The notes: generated from the letters alone by a model not told the origin. A DNA stretch of 64,000 bases from Parapontixanthobacter aurantiacus (GCF_009827635.1 NZ_WTYW01000001.1:1506001-1570000), one strand, 5' to 3'. Numbered from the stretch's first letter, positions 26,102 to 35,057 are shown. Program-made: numbers and translations.

Positions 26102-27630
26102 ATGCCGAGCCGATAACGAAAGTCGTCATCGTAGGTGGCGGCACGGCCGGTTGGATGGCGGCGACCGCGCTTGCCCACATCATGGGTAAGCTGCCGTCCT
26201 TCTCGATCACGCTGGTGGAAAGCGAAGCGATCGGCACGGTCGGTGTAGGTGAAGCGACTATTCCGCAGATCATCGGTTTCAACCGCATGATCGGGCTCGA
26301 CGAAATGGAGTTCATGCGAGAGACCCGCGCCACCTACAAGTTGGGCATAGAATTCGTCGACTGGCTACGTCTCGGTCATTCTTACGTGCACCCTTTCGGC
26401 ACGCACGGCATCGATATGCTCGGCATCGAATTCCAGCATTTCTGGATTCGCGGAAAGGCCTTGGGCGATACGGCGTCGATCGACGAATATTCGATAGCAG
26501 CGATGGCGGGAAAGGCCGGGAAGTTCGACTGGCCGCGGCCCGATACCAAATCCCCCATGGCCAAACTGGCCTATGCCTTTCAGTTCGACGCCGCCCGCTA
26601 TGCAGCATTCCTTCGCAAGAAAGCCGAAGCCGCCGGCGTTCGCCGTATCGAGGGGCGTGTCGTCGAAGTGGAGCAAGAAAGCGAAACCGGACACGTGGCC
26701 GCTCTCATGCTCGACAACGGTACCAAGGTGGAAGGAGAGCTTTTCGTCGATTGCTCCGGCTTCCGCTCGCTATTGCTTGGTCAGGCGCTCGACGTTCCTT
26801 TCTCCGATTGGTCCCACTGGCTTCCATGCGACAGCGCCGTGGCCGTGCCCTGCACGCTCGGGGGACGGAATGAACCATTAACCCGCTCGACCGCTCGCTC
26901 TGCCGGGTGGCAGTGGCGCATTCCGCTACAGCATCGGATCGGCAACGGACATGTCTTCGCCTCCGATCATTTGGACCGCTCCGAGGCAACCGACTTGTTG
27001 TTGGCAAACCTAGACGGAGAGCCGCTGGCCGAGCCGAACCAGCTTTCCTTCAAAGCCGGGCACCGCGCACGCGCATGGGAAAAGAACGTAGTTGCGCTCG
27101 GTCTGGCTGCCGGCTTTCTCGAACCCCTTGAATCGACGTCTATCCACCTTGTCCAGTCAGGCATCGCGCGGCTGATGTCGCTATTCCCCGACAAGTCGTT
27201 TTCAGAAGTGGAAATCGCGCGTTTCAATAAGGAAACCGAGCGCGAATATAGCGATATTCGAGATTTTCTCGTCCTTCACTACCACTGTACCGAGCGTGAT
27301 GATTCGGATTTCTGGCGCTATTGCCGAAATCTCGAAATGCCGGACGGCGTACTGGAAAAGATAGAGATGTTCCGCCGTTCCGGTCGCATCTTCCGTGAAA
27401 ATAACGAGCTTTTCACTGAAGCAAGTTGGCTCTCTGTCATGCTGGGACAGGGAGTTGTACCGCTTACCCATCATCCAGTCGCGCGGTTGCTGGACGAGAC
27501 GGAAACGCTCAACCGCTTGGCCCACATCCGAAAAGTGATTGAGCAAACTGCGCAACAATTGCCGACGCAGGATCAGTTCCTGCAACAGCGAGGCGGAGCG
27601 ATGTCACCTCGCGAACGCTTGAGCGCATGA
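26098..27630 (+). CDS. Flavin-dependent tryptophan-halogenase family protein (copy 2)
   Basis: A 510-residue paralogue of the preceding gene with all family motifs: GGGTAGWM (13-20), the lysine block 'ATYKLGIEF' (K81), 'GWQWRIPLQHR' and 'EPLESTSI'. The close similarity and tandem position indicate duplication. The pair could act on two substrates or form a heteromer; neither can be read from the sequence. A flavin reductase, which such halogenases need for FADH2, is not encoded nearby. Start and stop overlap the neighbours by four bases on both sides, so the three genes 24545-28652 form one coupled operon. Confidence 0.88.
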   Translation: MNAEPITKVVIVGGGTAGWMAATALAHIMGKLPSFSITLVESEAIGTVGVGEATIPQIIGFNRMIGLDEMEFMRETRATYKLGIEFVDWLRLGHSYVHPFGTHGIDMLGIEFQHFWIRGKALGDTASIDEYSIAAMAGKAGKFDWPRPDTKSPMAKLAYAFQFDAARYAAFLRKKAEAAGVRRIEGRVVEVEQESETGHVAALMLDNGTKVEGELFVDCSGFRSLLLGQALDVPFSDWSHWLPCDSAVAVPCTLGGRNEPLTRSTARSAGWQWRIPLQHRIGNGHVFASDHLDRSEATDLLLANLDGEPLAEPNQLSFKAGHRARAWEKNVVALGLAAGFLEPLESTSIHLVQSGIARLMSLFPDKSFSEVEIARFNKETEREYSDIRDFLVLHYHCTERDDSDFWRYCRNLEMPDGVLEKIEMFRRSGRIFRENNELFTEASWLSVMLGQGVVPLTHHPVARLLDETETLNRLAHIRKVIEQTAQQLPTQDQFLQQRGGAMSPRERLSA

Positions 27631-28652
27631 GCGGCCTGCCCCCGCCTGCCCCAATTCCCGAGATCGAGGCACCGATTACGAGCGAAAGGTTCGATGAAAT
27701 TCGCGAGACCACGCTGCCCGTCGTAATGCGGAGGTTGGTTGCCGATTGGCCTGCGGTACACGCAACTCAGCAGGGCGATGAAGCCATTTGCGATTATCTG
27801 ACACAGCGCGCCGTCAATCGCCCAGTCAATGCCATCGCAGCCCCGCCGAACGCGCGCGGTCGCTTCTTTTATCACGAGGATCTTCGTTCGCTGAATTTCG
27901 TCAATGGCAGCGGACACCTTCGAGCATTCTTGGCCGATCTGCTCAAGGCGAAGGTTGTCGATGCGCCGCCCGCCATGGCTGTGCAATCAGAAGAACTCTC
28001 GCATGTTGCACCGCAGTTCCTCACAGAAAACGCTCTGGAAATCTTACCTGCTGTCATGCCGCGGATCTGGATTGGCAACCGCATCAGCGTTGCGCCGCAT
28101 TATGATGCGAAGGAGAACGTAGCTTGCTGCGTGGCGGGTCGGCGTCGATTCACCCTTTTTCCGCCCAACCGGACCGCAGACCTCTATCCTGGACCTTTCG
28201 AACTGACGCCAGCAGGGACCCCAATCAGCTTGGTGGATTTGGCGGCTCCCGATCTGGACCGGTTTCCCCGCTTCGCCGAAGCCTGGCAAGATGCGCAGCA
28301 AGCAACGCTCTAGCCGGGCGATGCCATCTATATACCTTACGGGTGGTGGCACGGTGTCGAATCGCTCGAACCGATAAGCATCCTTGTCAATTATTGGTGG
28401 GCGCCGGGGAAGCCGGTCGGGATCGGCCGTCCCTACGATGGTTTGCTGCACGCCATACTTGCTTTCAAGCATTTGCCGGATGACCAGCGAGCCGTTTGGC
28501 GAGAAATTCTCGATTATTATGTTTTCGAGCGATCCGGCGATCCAGCAGAGCATCTACCCGAACATGCCAAAGGCATTCTGAGTGCGCCCTCGCCCGAACT
28601 CTTTAATCACATGCGTAACGTTATCATACGCTCACTGGAGTCTGACGGGTAA
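27627..28652 (+). pseudogene. Cupin_8/JmjC-like protein gene interrupted by an in-frame TAG
   Basis: The frame opening at 27627 (ATGA overlap with the halogenase) stops at TAG 28311-28313 after 228 codons, yet continues in the same frame with good coding sequence to TAA at 28650. Read through, it would be 341 codons and match the cupin-like (JmjC/FIH-type) proteins that often sit beside tryptophan halogenases. The first part carries the Fe ligands His and Asp in 'APHYDAKEN'. The third ligand, in 'IPYGWWHGVE', comes after the TAG. Homologues commonly have an acidic residue before 'PGDAIYIP', so one GAG-to-TAG change would explain the break. A true null, a readthrough case or a base-calling error are all possible. 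Confidence 0.82.
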
Positions 28653-30096
28653 CCGACGCAAGCCATTGAGCATAAGGCGGAGCGAATTCGACAGCCGCCT
28701 GCGCGCGCTGCGCGAATTCTTGACGAGCACGTTCCTCTGATCCGCCATCGGCGCTTTGTGCTGTGGGCGGCAAACCGGGCTTGAAGCCGAGCGCCAGCAA
28801 TAGTGCAAAGCGCCCCTGCGGGCTCAACGGACTTTCCTCGCGGAACGGTATGCGACCTCGGCGCTCGAATTGATCGAGTTCTTCAGCGACCCGACCCGGC
28901 ACAGGACGCGAACCGAACACTGAGCTTGCCTGCGGAGTTACGAAATGCCTTGCGAGGCTTTCGTGCGCAGCTTCCATCATCATGACGGATCGACGGTTGT
29001 ATTCAGCCCGCTCCAGCGGTTCGATTTGACGGCCGGGTAACATTTCGAGCAGCAATTCGATCTGTCGGTGCGCCAAGTCGAGGTTATAGGGGCCAATTGG
29101 CTCGAACCGTGCGCTGGCATCCCCAATCGCAATGACGTTTCCAAGCCATGGCTCGGCCACGCGTCCCTGCGTCAGTTGCACCGCCGCGGCCGCCGGCGCG
29201 CCGAGCGCAGCCAGAGCCTCGTCGCGAGCTACCCCCTCGCCCGTTCCGAGGATGGTATGAAGCCCGTCCCTGCCTGCCACCTGAGTCAGCCAGCCCTCTT
29301 CCCCAAGAGAAATGCGATCCTCGAGCGCGATAACGGGGCTCGTCGGTTTGCCGATGTAGACGGTGCGCGTGGGCAGGGTGTCCGACCAGTCGACCATGGC
29401 AAAATCGCCATGTGACGCGAGCAAGGTCGCCACCGGTCCACTGCAATCGATGAAGAGATCAGCTTCGATCCTGCCCTGCCCATTTACAACAATAGCGGCG
29501 ATGGATGCGTCGTGTCCCGGTTCTACCGCGCTGATTGTGCCTTGAACGTATTGAACATTCAGTGTCTTCGCGCGCTCGATAAGAAGATTGCGGTAGGCCT
29601 GCGTATTCCAACGGAGGGCATATACTACGTCGGACAAGAGTGTCGGCGAACCCGGCGGCGAAGGCGCAAACCGTCCGGCATCCGCGAGAACCTGCGCGAG
29701 CGAGCCCTGTCGAAGGTCGCTTTGTCCTAATTGCCGCGTCCCACCCCATTCGCGAGCAAAGGCAGTCCTAAGCGCGGGGTCGAGTGTCTCCTCATATGAA
29801 AGAAGCCCTTCGTGATTTAGGCCGCCCCATCCCTGATAGCGTGTGACCAGGCGATAACTACCGCCCGCCTTTAGCACTATTTCGCTTTCTTCGAGTCCGA
29901 TGCGATCGTGCAGCATGTTTGAACTGGGCAGTGATGTCTGAGCGTAGTCGGCAAAAGATGCCGGGTTCGGCTGCTGGCCAATAAGCACGACCTGGCTGGC
30001 AGGCATTGCTTGTCGCAAGGCAATTGCGGCGACGAGGCCGACTTGTCCATCGCCGACGACGACGATCCTGCGGCAGGGTTCACGCGGTGAACTCAT
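28624..30096 (-). CDS. Degenerate halogenase-like flavoprotein
   Basis: A 490-residue protein with the tryptophan-halogenase fold pattern ('FIDCSG', 'GNVIAIGDASARFEPIG') but altered key sites. The nucleotide loop reads 'VVGDGQVG' (14-20) instead of GGGTAGW. The catalytic-lysine position has Arg ('GSYRLVTRY', R82). The WxWxIP motif is replaced by 'EEGWLTQVAGRDGLHT', and the EPLEST glutamate segment is absent. FAD binding looks still possible, but classical halogenation does not. It overlaps the intact halogenase upstream by four bases (30093-30096). Its 3' end overlaps 29 bases of the broken cupin gene on the other strand. It may be an accessory subunit or a repurposed oxidase. Confidence 0.75.
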   Translation of the reverse strand: MSSPREPCRRIVVVGDGQVGLVAAIALRQAMPASQVVLIGQQPNPASFADYAQTSLPSSNMLHDRIGLEESEIVLKAGGSYRLVTRYQGWGGLNHEGLLSYEETLDPALRTAFAREWGGTRQLGQSDLRQGSLAQVLADAGRFAPSPPGSPTLLSDVVYALRWNTQAYRNLLIERAKTLNVQYVQGTISAVEPGHDASIAAIVVNGQGRIEADLFIDCSGPVATLLASHGDFAMVDWSDTLPTRTVYIGKPTSPVIALEDRISLGEEGWLTQVAGRDGLHTILGTGEGVARDEALAALGAPAAAAVQLTQGRVAEPWLGNVIAIGDASARFEPIGPYNLDLAHRQIELLLEMLPGRQIEPLERAEYNRRSVMMMEAAHESLARHFVTPQASSVFGSRPVPGRVAEELDQFERRGRIPFREESPLSPQGRFALLLALGFKPGLPPTAQSADGGSEERARQEFAQRAQAAVEFAPPYAQWLASVTRQTPVSV

Positions 30097-31625
30097 GCCA
30101 CCTCGGCGACTCTCGCCGCTTCACTGCGCAAATATTCATCGTGTTGGGGCATCGCGGCGACTTCCGCTGATATAGCTTCTCGAAGACGTTCGGTGGCCTT
30201 TGCAAGTTGCTGAGCATTACCGAGCGCTGGACGCGTGTCATGCCGCTCCGGCAACATGCCCTGGCCAACATAGACCGCAATCCAACTGGCATCGTAGAAC
30301 AGACCGTCCGAATATTTCTCGATACGACCAGCCTTGCGCCACAGCTCAAGCTTGGTCTCGAGGCTGTCAGGCACCGTCATGGTGCGCACGTGGTTCCAGA
30401 ATTCGGAATCGTCGCGCGTGGTCGCGTGATAATGCAGAATGAGGAAATCGCGCACGCGGTCGTATTCCATATCGACGAGTCGGTTGAACTCATCGCGGTC
30501 GCGCGGATCGATTTTGCCATCTGTCGGAAAAAGTTCGATCAAATAGGTTATCGCCATTTGGGCAAGGTAGATCGAGGTTGATTCAAGCGGCTCGAGAAAA
30601 CCGCTCGCCAAGCCTACCCCAATGACATTTCGGCTCCATGACCTGCGACGGCGACCGGGGCGAAAGCGCAGGATGCGGGGCTCGGTCAACGGCTCGCCAT
30701 CGGCCGCTGCAACAATGGCATCGCAGGCTTCTTCCTCGGAGATATGCGCGCTCGAAAAGACGTAGCCGTTGCCCATGCGATGTTGCAGGGGAATCTGCCA
30801 ACGCCAGCCCGCTGGCATTGCAGTCGCAGTGGTATAAGGTCGTATATCCGGGGTTGCATGTGTACAGGGCAAGGCCGCTGCTCGATCGCAGGGGAGCCAG
30901 TGGGTCCAGTCCTCCCATTCTTCCTCCAGCTTCTCACCCAGCAGGAGCGAACGGAAACCCGAACAGTCGACGAAGAGATCGCCTTCAATGCGTCGCCCGT
31001 CCTCCAGCATCAATGCGGTGACGTTGCCATCGACGCCGTCACGCTCGACTTCGTTCACCTTGCCTTCGTGTCGCGTGACGCCGTTGGATAAGCCAAAGTC
31101 GCGCATGAACGGGCCAAACAGTGTCGCATCGAACTGGTAGGCATAGCCATAGGTCGAAGCGAGGCTCACATCGTTTGCTGGAGGGCGGAACCGGTTGGCC
31201 TGCGCGGCAACGACTGCAAGGGAATAATCGCCCAACGGTCGTGCGAGCCCATGGCGCTGCAGTTCGAGCCAATAGTGGTGAAACCCTACTCCGTTCAACT
31301 CTTCGCCGAAGGAGCCGAAGGGATGGATATAGCTTTCGCCAATACGGCCGAAATCGCGAAAATCGATTCCCAGCTTGAAGGTCGCATGAGTGGCTTTCAT
31401 GAAAGCCGCCTCATCGATGCCGAGCTTTTCCACGAAGCCGCGGATATGTGGCAACGTCGCTTCCCCTACCCCGACGATGCCGATGTCTTCGCTTTCGACA
31501 AGCTGGACGTCGGCAGCGTCAGGCAGCAGTTTGGCAATACCTACTGCAGTCATCCAGCCCGCGGTGCCGCCCCCCAGAACGACAACGCGGACCTTCTCGG
31601 TTCTTTCGGATATGCCTCGGCTCAT
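30093..31625 (-). CDS. Flavin-dependent tryptophan-halogenase family protein (copy 3)
   Basis: A 510-residue halogenase-family protein with intact GGGTAGWM (18-25), the lysine block 'ATFKLGIDF' (K84), 'GWRWQIPLQHR' and 'EPLESTSI'. It is encoded on the minus strand 10 bases downstream of the MFS sugar transporter gene, so it is probably cotranscribed with it under operator site 4. The degenerate paralogue follows with a four-base overlap. This is the third intact copy in 7 kb. The substrate is unknown; some family members act on free indoles, others on carrier- or peptide-bound substrates. Confidence 0.87.
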   Translation of the reverse strand: MSRGISERTEKVRVVVLGGGTAGWMTAVGIAKLLPDAADVQLVESEDIGIVGVGEATLPHIRGFVEKLGIDEAAFMKATHATFKLGIDFRDFGRIGESYIHPFGSFGEELNGVGFHHYWLELQRHGLARPLGDYSLAVVAAQANRFRPPANDVSLASTYGYAYQFDATLFGPFMRDFGLSNGVTRHEGKVNEVERDGVDGNVTALMLEDGRRIEGDLFVDCSGFRSLLLGEKLEEEWEDWTHWLPCDRAAALPCTHATPDIRPYTTATAMPAGWRWQIPLQHRMGNGYVFSSAHISEEEACDAIVAAADGEPLTEPRILRFRPGRRRRSWSRNVIGVGLASGFLEPLESTSIYLAQMAITYLIELFPTDGKIDPRDRDEFNRLVDMEYDRVRDFLILHYHATTRDDSEFWNHVRTMTVPDSLETKLELWRKAGRIEKYSDGLFYDASWIAVYVGQGMLPERHDTRPALGNAQQLAKATERLREAISAEVAAMPQHDEYLRSEAARVAEVA

Positions 31626-31635
31626 GCCCCTAGGG

Positions 31636-33039
31636 CTACCCTTGCATTTCCTCGAGTTCCAGACCCTTGGTTTCTCGCACCATGGCCCACACGAAGACTA
31701 CGGAGATAGCAGCGCTAATCGCGTAGAACCCATAGGCACCAGACAAGCCGATGCTGGCGAGCATGACCGGGAAAGTCATCGTGATCCCGAAATTGGAAAT
31801 CCACTGCGCGAAGCCGCTTACCGCCAGACCGGAGCCACGGATCTGGTTTGGAAACATCTCGCCCAGCATGACCCACATTACCGGGCCCCAGCTGAAGTTG
31901 AAGAAGGCGACGTAGATATTCGCCGCCACCAAAGCGGTAAGTCCGGCGCTGTCTGACAATTCCAGCGTGCCATCTACGAGCGAGCCGCTCATGAAGGCAA
32001 AGGACATGATCGCCAGCGTGACCGCCATACCGATCGAGCCGATCAGCAGCAGAGGCTTGCGTCCGACCCGATCTATCAGCGCGATGGCGAGGATTACCGA
32101 GCCGATCGAGATGGACCCGCTGAGAATGTTGATTTTCAGCGCATCGGATTCGCTGAAACCAACGGCCTGCCAAAGCACGGCACCATAATAGAACACGACG
32201 TTAATTCCGACTAACTGCTGGAATGTCGCCAGTCCGATCCCGACCCATACTATGGTGCGGAGCCGGCCGCTTTGCCGATCTATGAGATCAGATAGCCGCG
32301 GGGCGTGATCGTTAGATATCGAAGTCTCAATTTCGGTGACTTTCCGGGCCCCGACCGAAGCGCCGAAGAGACGATCGAGAACGCCGCGCGCCTTCTCCAC
32401 ATCACCGCGTGTCACAAGATAGCGCGGACTTTCCGGGATGAAGATAAGAGCGATTAGGAAGATCGTCGCCGGGATCAGTTCCATCCAGAACATCCAGCGC
32501 CATGCTTCAAAGCCAAGCCAGAAAGTCTCGGTGGATGACCCGGCGTACTCAGCCAGCAGATAGTTTGACAGGAACGCTGCCGTGAGACCAACGATGATCA
32601 TAACCTGCTGAAGGCTGGAAAGCCGACCGCGAAGATTCGCTGGCGTAACCTCACTGATATAAGCAGGAGCGAGGACGCTCGCCGCTCCGACCGCAAGGCC
32701 ACCGATGATGCGATAGATGACGAACTCGATGGACGAACCGGCGATGCCCGAACCATAGGCGCTTACGATGAAGAACACCGCAGCGATCAGCAACGTACGC
32801 CGACGACCAAGGATATCCGAAAGACGCCCGGCAACGAATGCACCGACTGCACAACCGAGCAGCATGGAGGCAACGTTGAAGCCCGTGCCGACATCGTCCG
32901 ACGAAAACGCGATCCGCAAGCCGTCGACCGTGCCGTTGATGACTCCGCTATCGAAACCGAAAAGAAACCCGCCCAGCGTGGCAACAGCCACGATCGCAGA
33001 AATTAGCGCCATGTTGGCGCCCGAATGCGCGTTGTTCAA
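31636..33039 (-). CDS. MFS sugar porter (D-xylose/H+ symporter type)
   Basis: A transporter of 467 residues from the chosen start, with 12 predicted membrane spans. It has the sugar-porter signatures 'GFLFGFDSGVING' in span 1, 'GRLSDILGRR' in loop 2-3, 'PESPRYLV' after span 6 and 'LIDRVGRKPLLL' in loop 8-9. The likely cargo is D-xylose, because it shares a divergent promoter and operator with the alpha-ketoglutarate semialdehyde dehydrogenase gene. The start is uncertain. A TTG at 33039 has GGGAGAGGG just upstream; the first ATG is at 33012 and lacks a clear ribosome site. Either keeps all spans. Confidence 0.87.
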   Translation of the reverse strand: MNNAHSGANMALISAIVAVATLGGFLFGFDSGVINGTVDGLRIAFSSDDVGTGFNVASMLLGCAVGAFVAGRLSDILGRRRTLLIAAVFFIVSAYGSGIAGSSIEFVIYRIIGGLAVGAASVLAPAYISEVTPANLRGRLSSLQQVMIIVGLTAAFLSNYLLAEYAGSSTETFWLGFEAWRWMFWMELIPATIFLIALIFIPESPRYLVTRGDVEKARGVLDRLFGASVGARKVTEIETSISNDHAPRLSDLIDRQSGRLRTIVWVGIGLATFQQLVGINVVFYYGAVLWQAVGFSESDALKINILSGSISIGSVILAIALIDRVGRKPLLLIGSIGMAVTLAIMSFAFMSGSLVDGTLELSDSAGLTALVAANIYVAFFNFSWGPVMWVMLGEMFPNQIRGSGLAVSGFAQWISNFGITMTFPVMLASIGLSGAYGFYAISAAISVVFVWAMVRETKGLELEEMQG

Positions 33040-33080
33040 AACCCTCTCCCTGGTCGTGCTGTTGCACAATCTTCCGTTTA

Positions 33081-33094
33081 TGGTAGCGCTACCT
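33081..33094. promoter_or_regulatory. LacI-family (XylR-type) operator, site 4
   Basis: TGGTAGCGCTACCT matches the palindrome at 13 of 14 bases. It sits between the MFS transporter (41 bases from the TTG start) and the semialdehyde dehydrogenase (72 bases from its ATG), which are divergent. This is the same arrangement as at the other three sites. Confidence 0.78.
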
Positions 33095-33166
33095 TTCAGC
33101 GAAAAACGCGGATTTGGCAAGCGGCGTTTTACGAACATCTAGTTACTGAAGATTGGAGAAGTTAGG

Positions 33167-34729
33167 ATGCTGACAGGCAAGAATTTGATCGCGGGTGAAT
33201 GGCGGGACGGGAATGCGAGCTTCGAGGCTGTCGATGCCGCTAGCGGAGAACCATTGGCTCCCGAATTCGCCGAGGCGACCAAACAAGATGTCGCAGACGC
33301 ATGCTCTGCAGCAGCTGAAGCTCAAAATAAATTCGGTGCCCTTTCCCAAGCTGAGCGGGCGAAATTTCTGCGCCTCGCCGCCGACAAGATCGACGCTCTC
33401 GGCGAGGCTCTGACTGAGCGCGCCATGTCAGAGAGCGGCCTCCCGCAAGCCAGACTGACAGGAGAGCGCGGTCGCACGGTCGGACAACTTCGCCTGTTTG
33501 CCGACGAGGTCGAGGAGGGCGCTTGGCAGAGTTTGCGAATTGATCATGCTGATCCTGAGCGCACGCCGCCCAAGCCCGACCTCCGACTTCGCAAGATACC
33601 CTTGGGTCCGGTCGCTGTTTTCGGTGCGAGCAATTTCCCGCTCGCTTTCTCGGTTGCCGGGGGAGATACCGCGTCGGCTCTGGCCGCTGGCTGCTGCGTG
33701 GTCGTGAAGGGCCACCCGGCCCACCCGGGCACTTCGGAAATGGTTGCGGGAGCTATCTCCGAAGCAGTCTCCGAATGCGGCTTGCCAGCCGGAGTATTCT
33801 CGATGCTATCGGGAACTGGATACGACTTGGGCGAGGCGCTGGTGAAGGACCCGCATATTGCAGCGGTCGGTTTCACTGGCTCGCGCTCCGGTGGGCTTGC
33901 CTTGATAGAGCATGCCGCAAATCGCGAGGTCCCCATCCCGGTCTATGCTGAAATGAGCAGCATCAACCCGGTCGTCCTCATGCCCGCACGTTTGCAGGAA
34001 GGCGCGAAGGACCTGGCCGCTGCCTATGTTGCTTCGCTTTCGCTCGGAGCCGGACAATTCTGCACCAATCCCGGACTGGTCTTTTGTGTAGATGGGGACG
34101 CTGCATCTCAGTTCGTGGAAGCAACCCGTGACGCTCTTCCCGATGTTGCCGGCCAGACCATGCTTACCAAGGGTATCCAGTCGGCCTACAGCAAGGGCAT
34201 CGCAGCGCTAGGCCGTCTCACCGGGGTAGAGTTAGTCGGTGTCGGCGCGGAAGGTTCCTCCGCTTGCGGTCAAGCGCATGTCTATACTGTAACGGGGGAA
34301 GATTTCCGCAAGGATAAGGGTTTTCAGGAGGAATTCTTCGGACCGAGTTCGATCATCGTTCGCTGCGCCGACCTCGATGAAGTCGCAAACATCCTTGCCA
34401 GCCTTGAAGGTCAGTTGACTGCAACGCTGCACATGTCCGAAGCAGATCATACGGAGGCTGCGAAACTCGTTCCGGTCCTAGAACAGATTGCCGGACGAAT
34501 TATTGCCAACTCGTGGCCGACCGGAGTCGATGTGACGCACGCGATGGTTCACGGAGGGCCTTTTCCGGCGACGTCGGATGGACGCAGCACGTCTGTCGGA
34601 ACGTTGGCGATCGAACGCTTCCTGCGGCCGGTATCCTATCAGGACATGCCTGAAAGCCTCCTCCCGACCCCCCTCAAAAACGATAATCCGGGCTGCCTTA
34701 TCCGCGTTAACGGCAAGCATCGCGTTTGA
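33167..34729 (+). CDS. xylA: Alpha-ketoglutarate semialdehyde dehydrogenase (last step of the Weimberg pathway)
   Basis: A 520-residue aldehyde dehydrogenase of the KGSADH subgroup. The catalytic Cys is C299 in 'GAGQFCTNPG' and the general-base Glu is E262 in 'VYAEMSSINP'. The Rossmann-type cofactor region includes 'VFGASNFPLAF' and 'GFTGSRSGG'. It oxidises alpha-ketoglutarate semialdehyde to alpha-ketoglutarate, delivering xylose carbon to the TCA cycle. GGAGAAG lies 8 bases before the ATG. The symbol follows Caulobacter xylXABCD usage, where xylA means this dehydrogenase and not xylose isomerase. No xylose isomerase or xylulokinase is in the window. Confidence 0.9.
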   Translation: MLTGKNLIAGEWRDGNASFEAVDAASGEPLAPEFAEATKQDVADACSAAAEAQNKFGALSQAERAKFLRLAADKIDALGEALTERAMSESGLPQARLTGERGRTVGQLRLFADEVEEGAWQSLRIDHADPERTPPKPDLRLRKIPLGPVAVFGASNFPLAFSVAGGDTASALAAGCCVVVKGHPAHPGTSEMVAGAISEAVSECGLPAGVFSMLSGTGYDLGEALVKDPHIAAVGFTGSRSGGLALIEHAANREVPIPVYAEMSSINPVVLMPARLQEGAKDLAAAYVASLSLGAGQFCTNPGLVFCVDGDAASQFVEATRDALPDVAGQTMLTKGIQSAYSKGIAALGRLTGVELVGVGAEGSSACGQAHVYTVTGEDFRKDKGFQEEFFGPSSIIVRCADLDEVANILASLEGQLTATLHMSEADHTEAAKLVPVLEQIAGRIIANSWPTGVDVTHAMVHGGPFPATSDGRSTSVGTLAIERFLRPVSYQDMPESLLPTPLKNDNPGCLIRVNGKHRV

Positions 34730-35057
34730 TTCAAAGGCTAGGCGAACGGCGGCGGATCGAACCAGATCTGCCGCCGTTCAAATTCTGGGGCGGGTGGTTT
34801 GCATGCGGTAATTCCCAGGCCGCATAATAATGTCGCTCGCTTTGTTGGGGTGCTCCGAATTCGAGCCAGGCTACCGTTCTGGCGGAGTTGGAATACGACG
34901 TAGCTTTTTACGCTCCGCGCACGATTTGGTCAGACCGGCGTCGCCGACAAGCGGAAGAGCCTGATTGCTACGACCGTCACGAGCTTCGGCCGCGAGTCCT
35001 CCTCAACGCGGCCCTATGCGATTGCATTGCCGGTGAGATAGCGTCTCATCGATAAGA
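34730..35057. other. Non-coding gap between the xylan island and the core genome
   Basis: This stretch of about 330 bases has no convincing gene on either strand. It contains the hairpin at 34744-34779 and otherwise unremarkable sequence. No insertion-sequence ends, integrase fragment or second tRNA-like segment were recognised. It marks the right border of the catabolic island. Confidence 0.6.
34744..34779. terminator. Hairpin downstream of xylA, possible terminator without a U tract
   Basis: A 14-base stem (34744-34757 with 34766-34779, one G-T pair) encloses an 8-base loop, 14 bases after the dehydrogenase stop. It is followed by AAATTC rather than a T run, so it may stabilise the 3' end or act as a weak terminator. 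Confidence 0.45.

Noticed and set aside
31690-31720. AGCAGCGCTAATCG within the MFS gene as a fifth operator
   Set aside because: It is a weak match inside a coding region, lacks palindromic outer bases and is far from any promoter.
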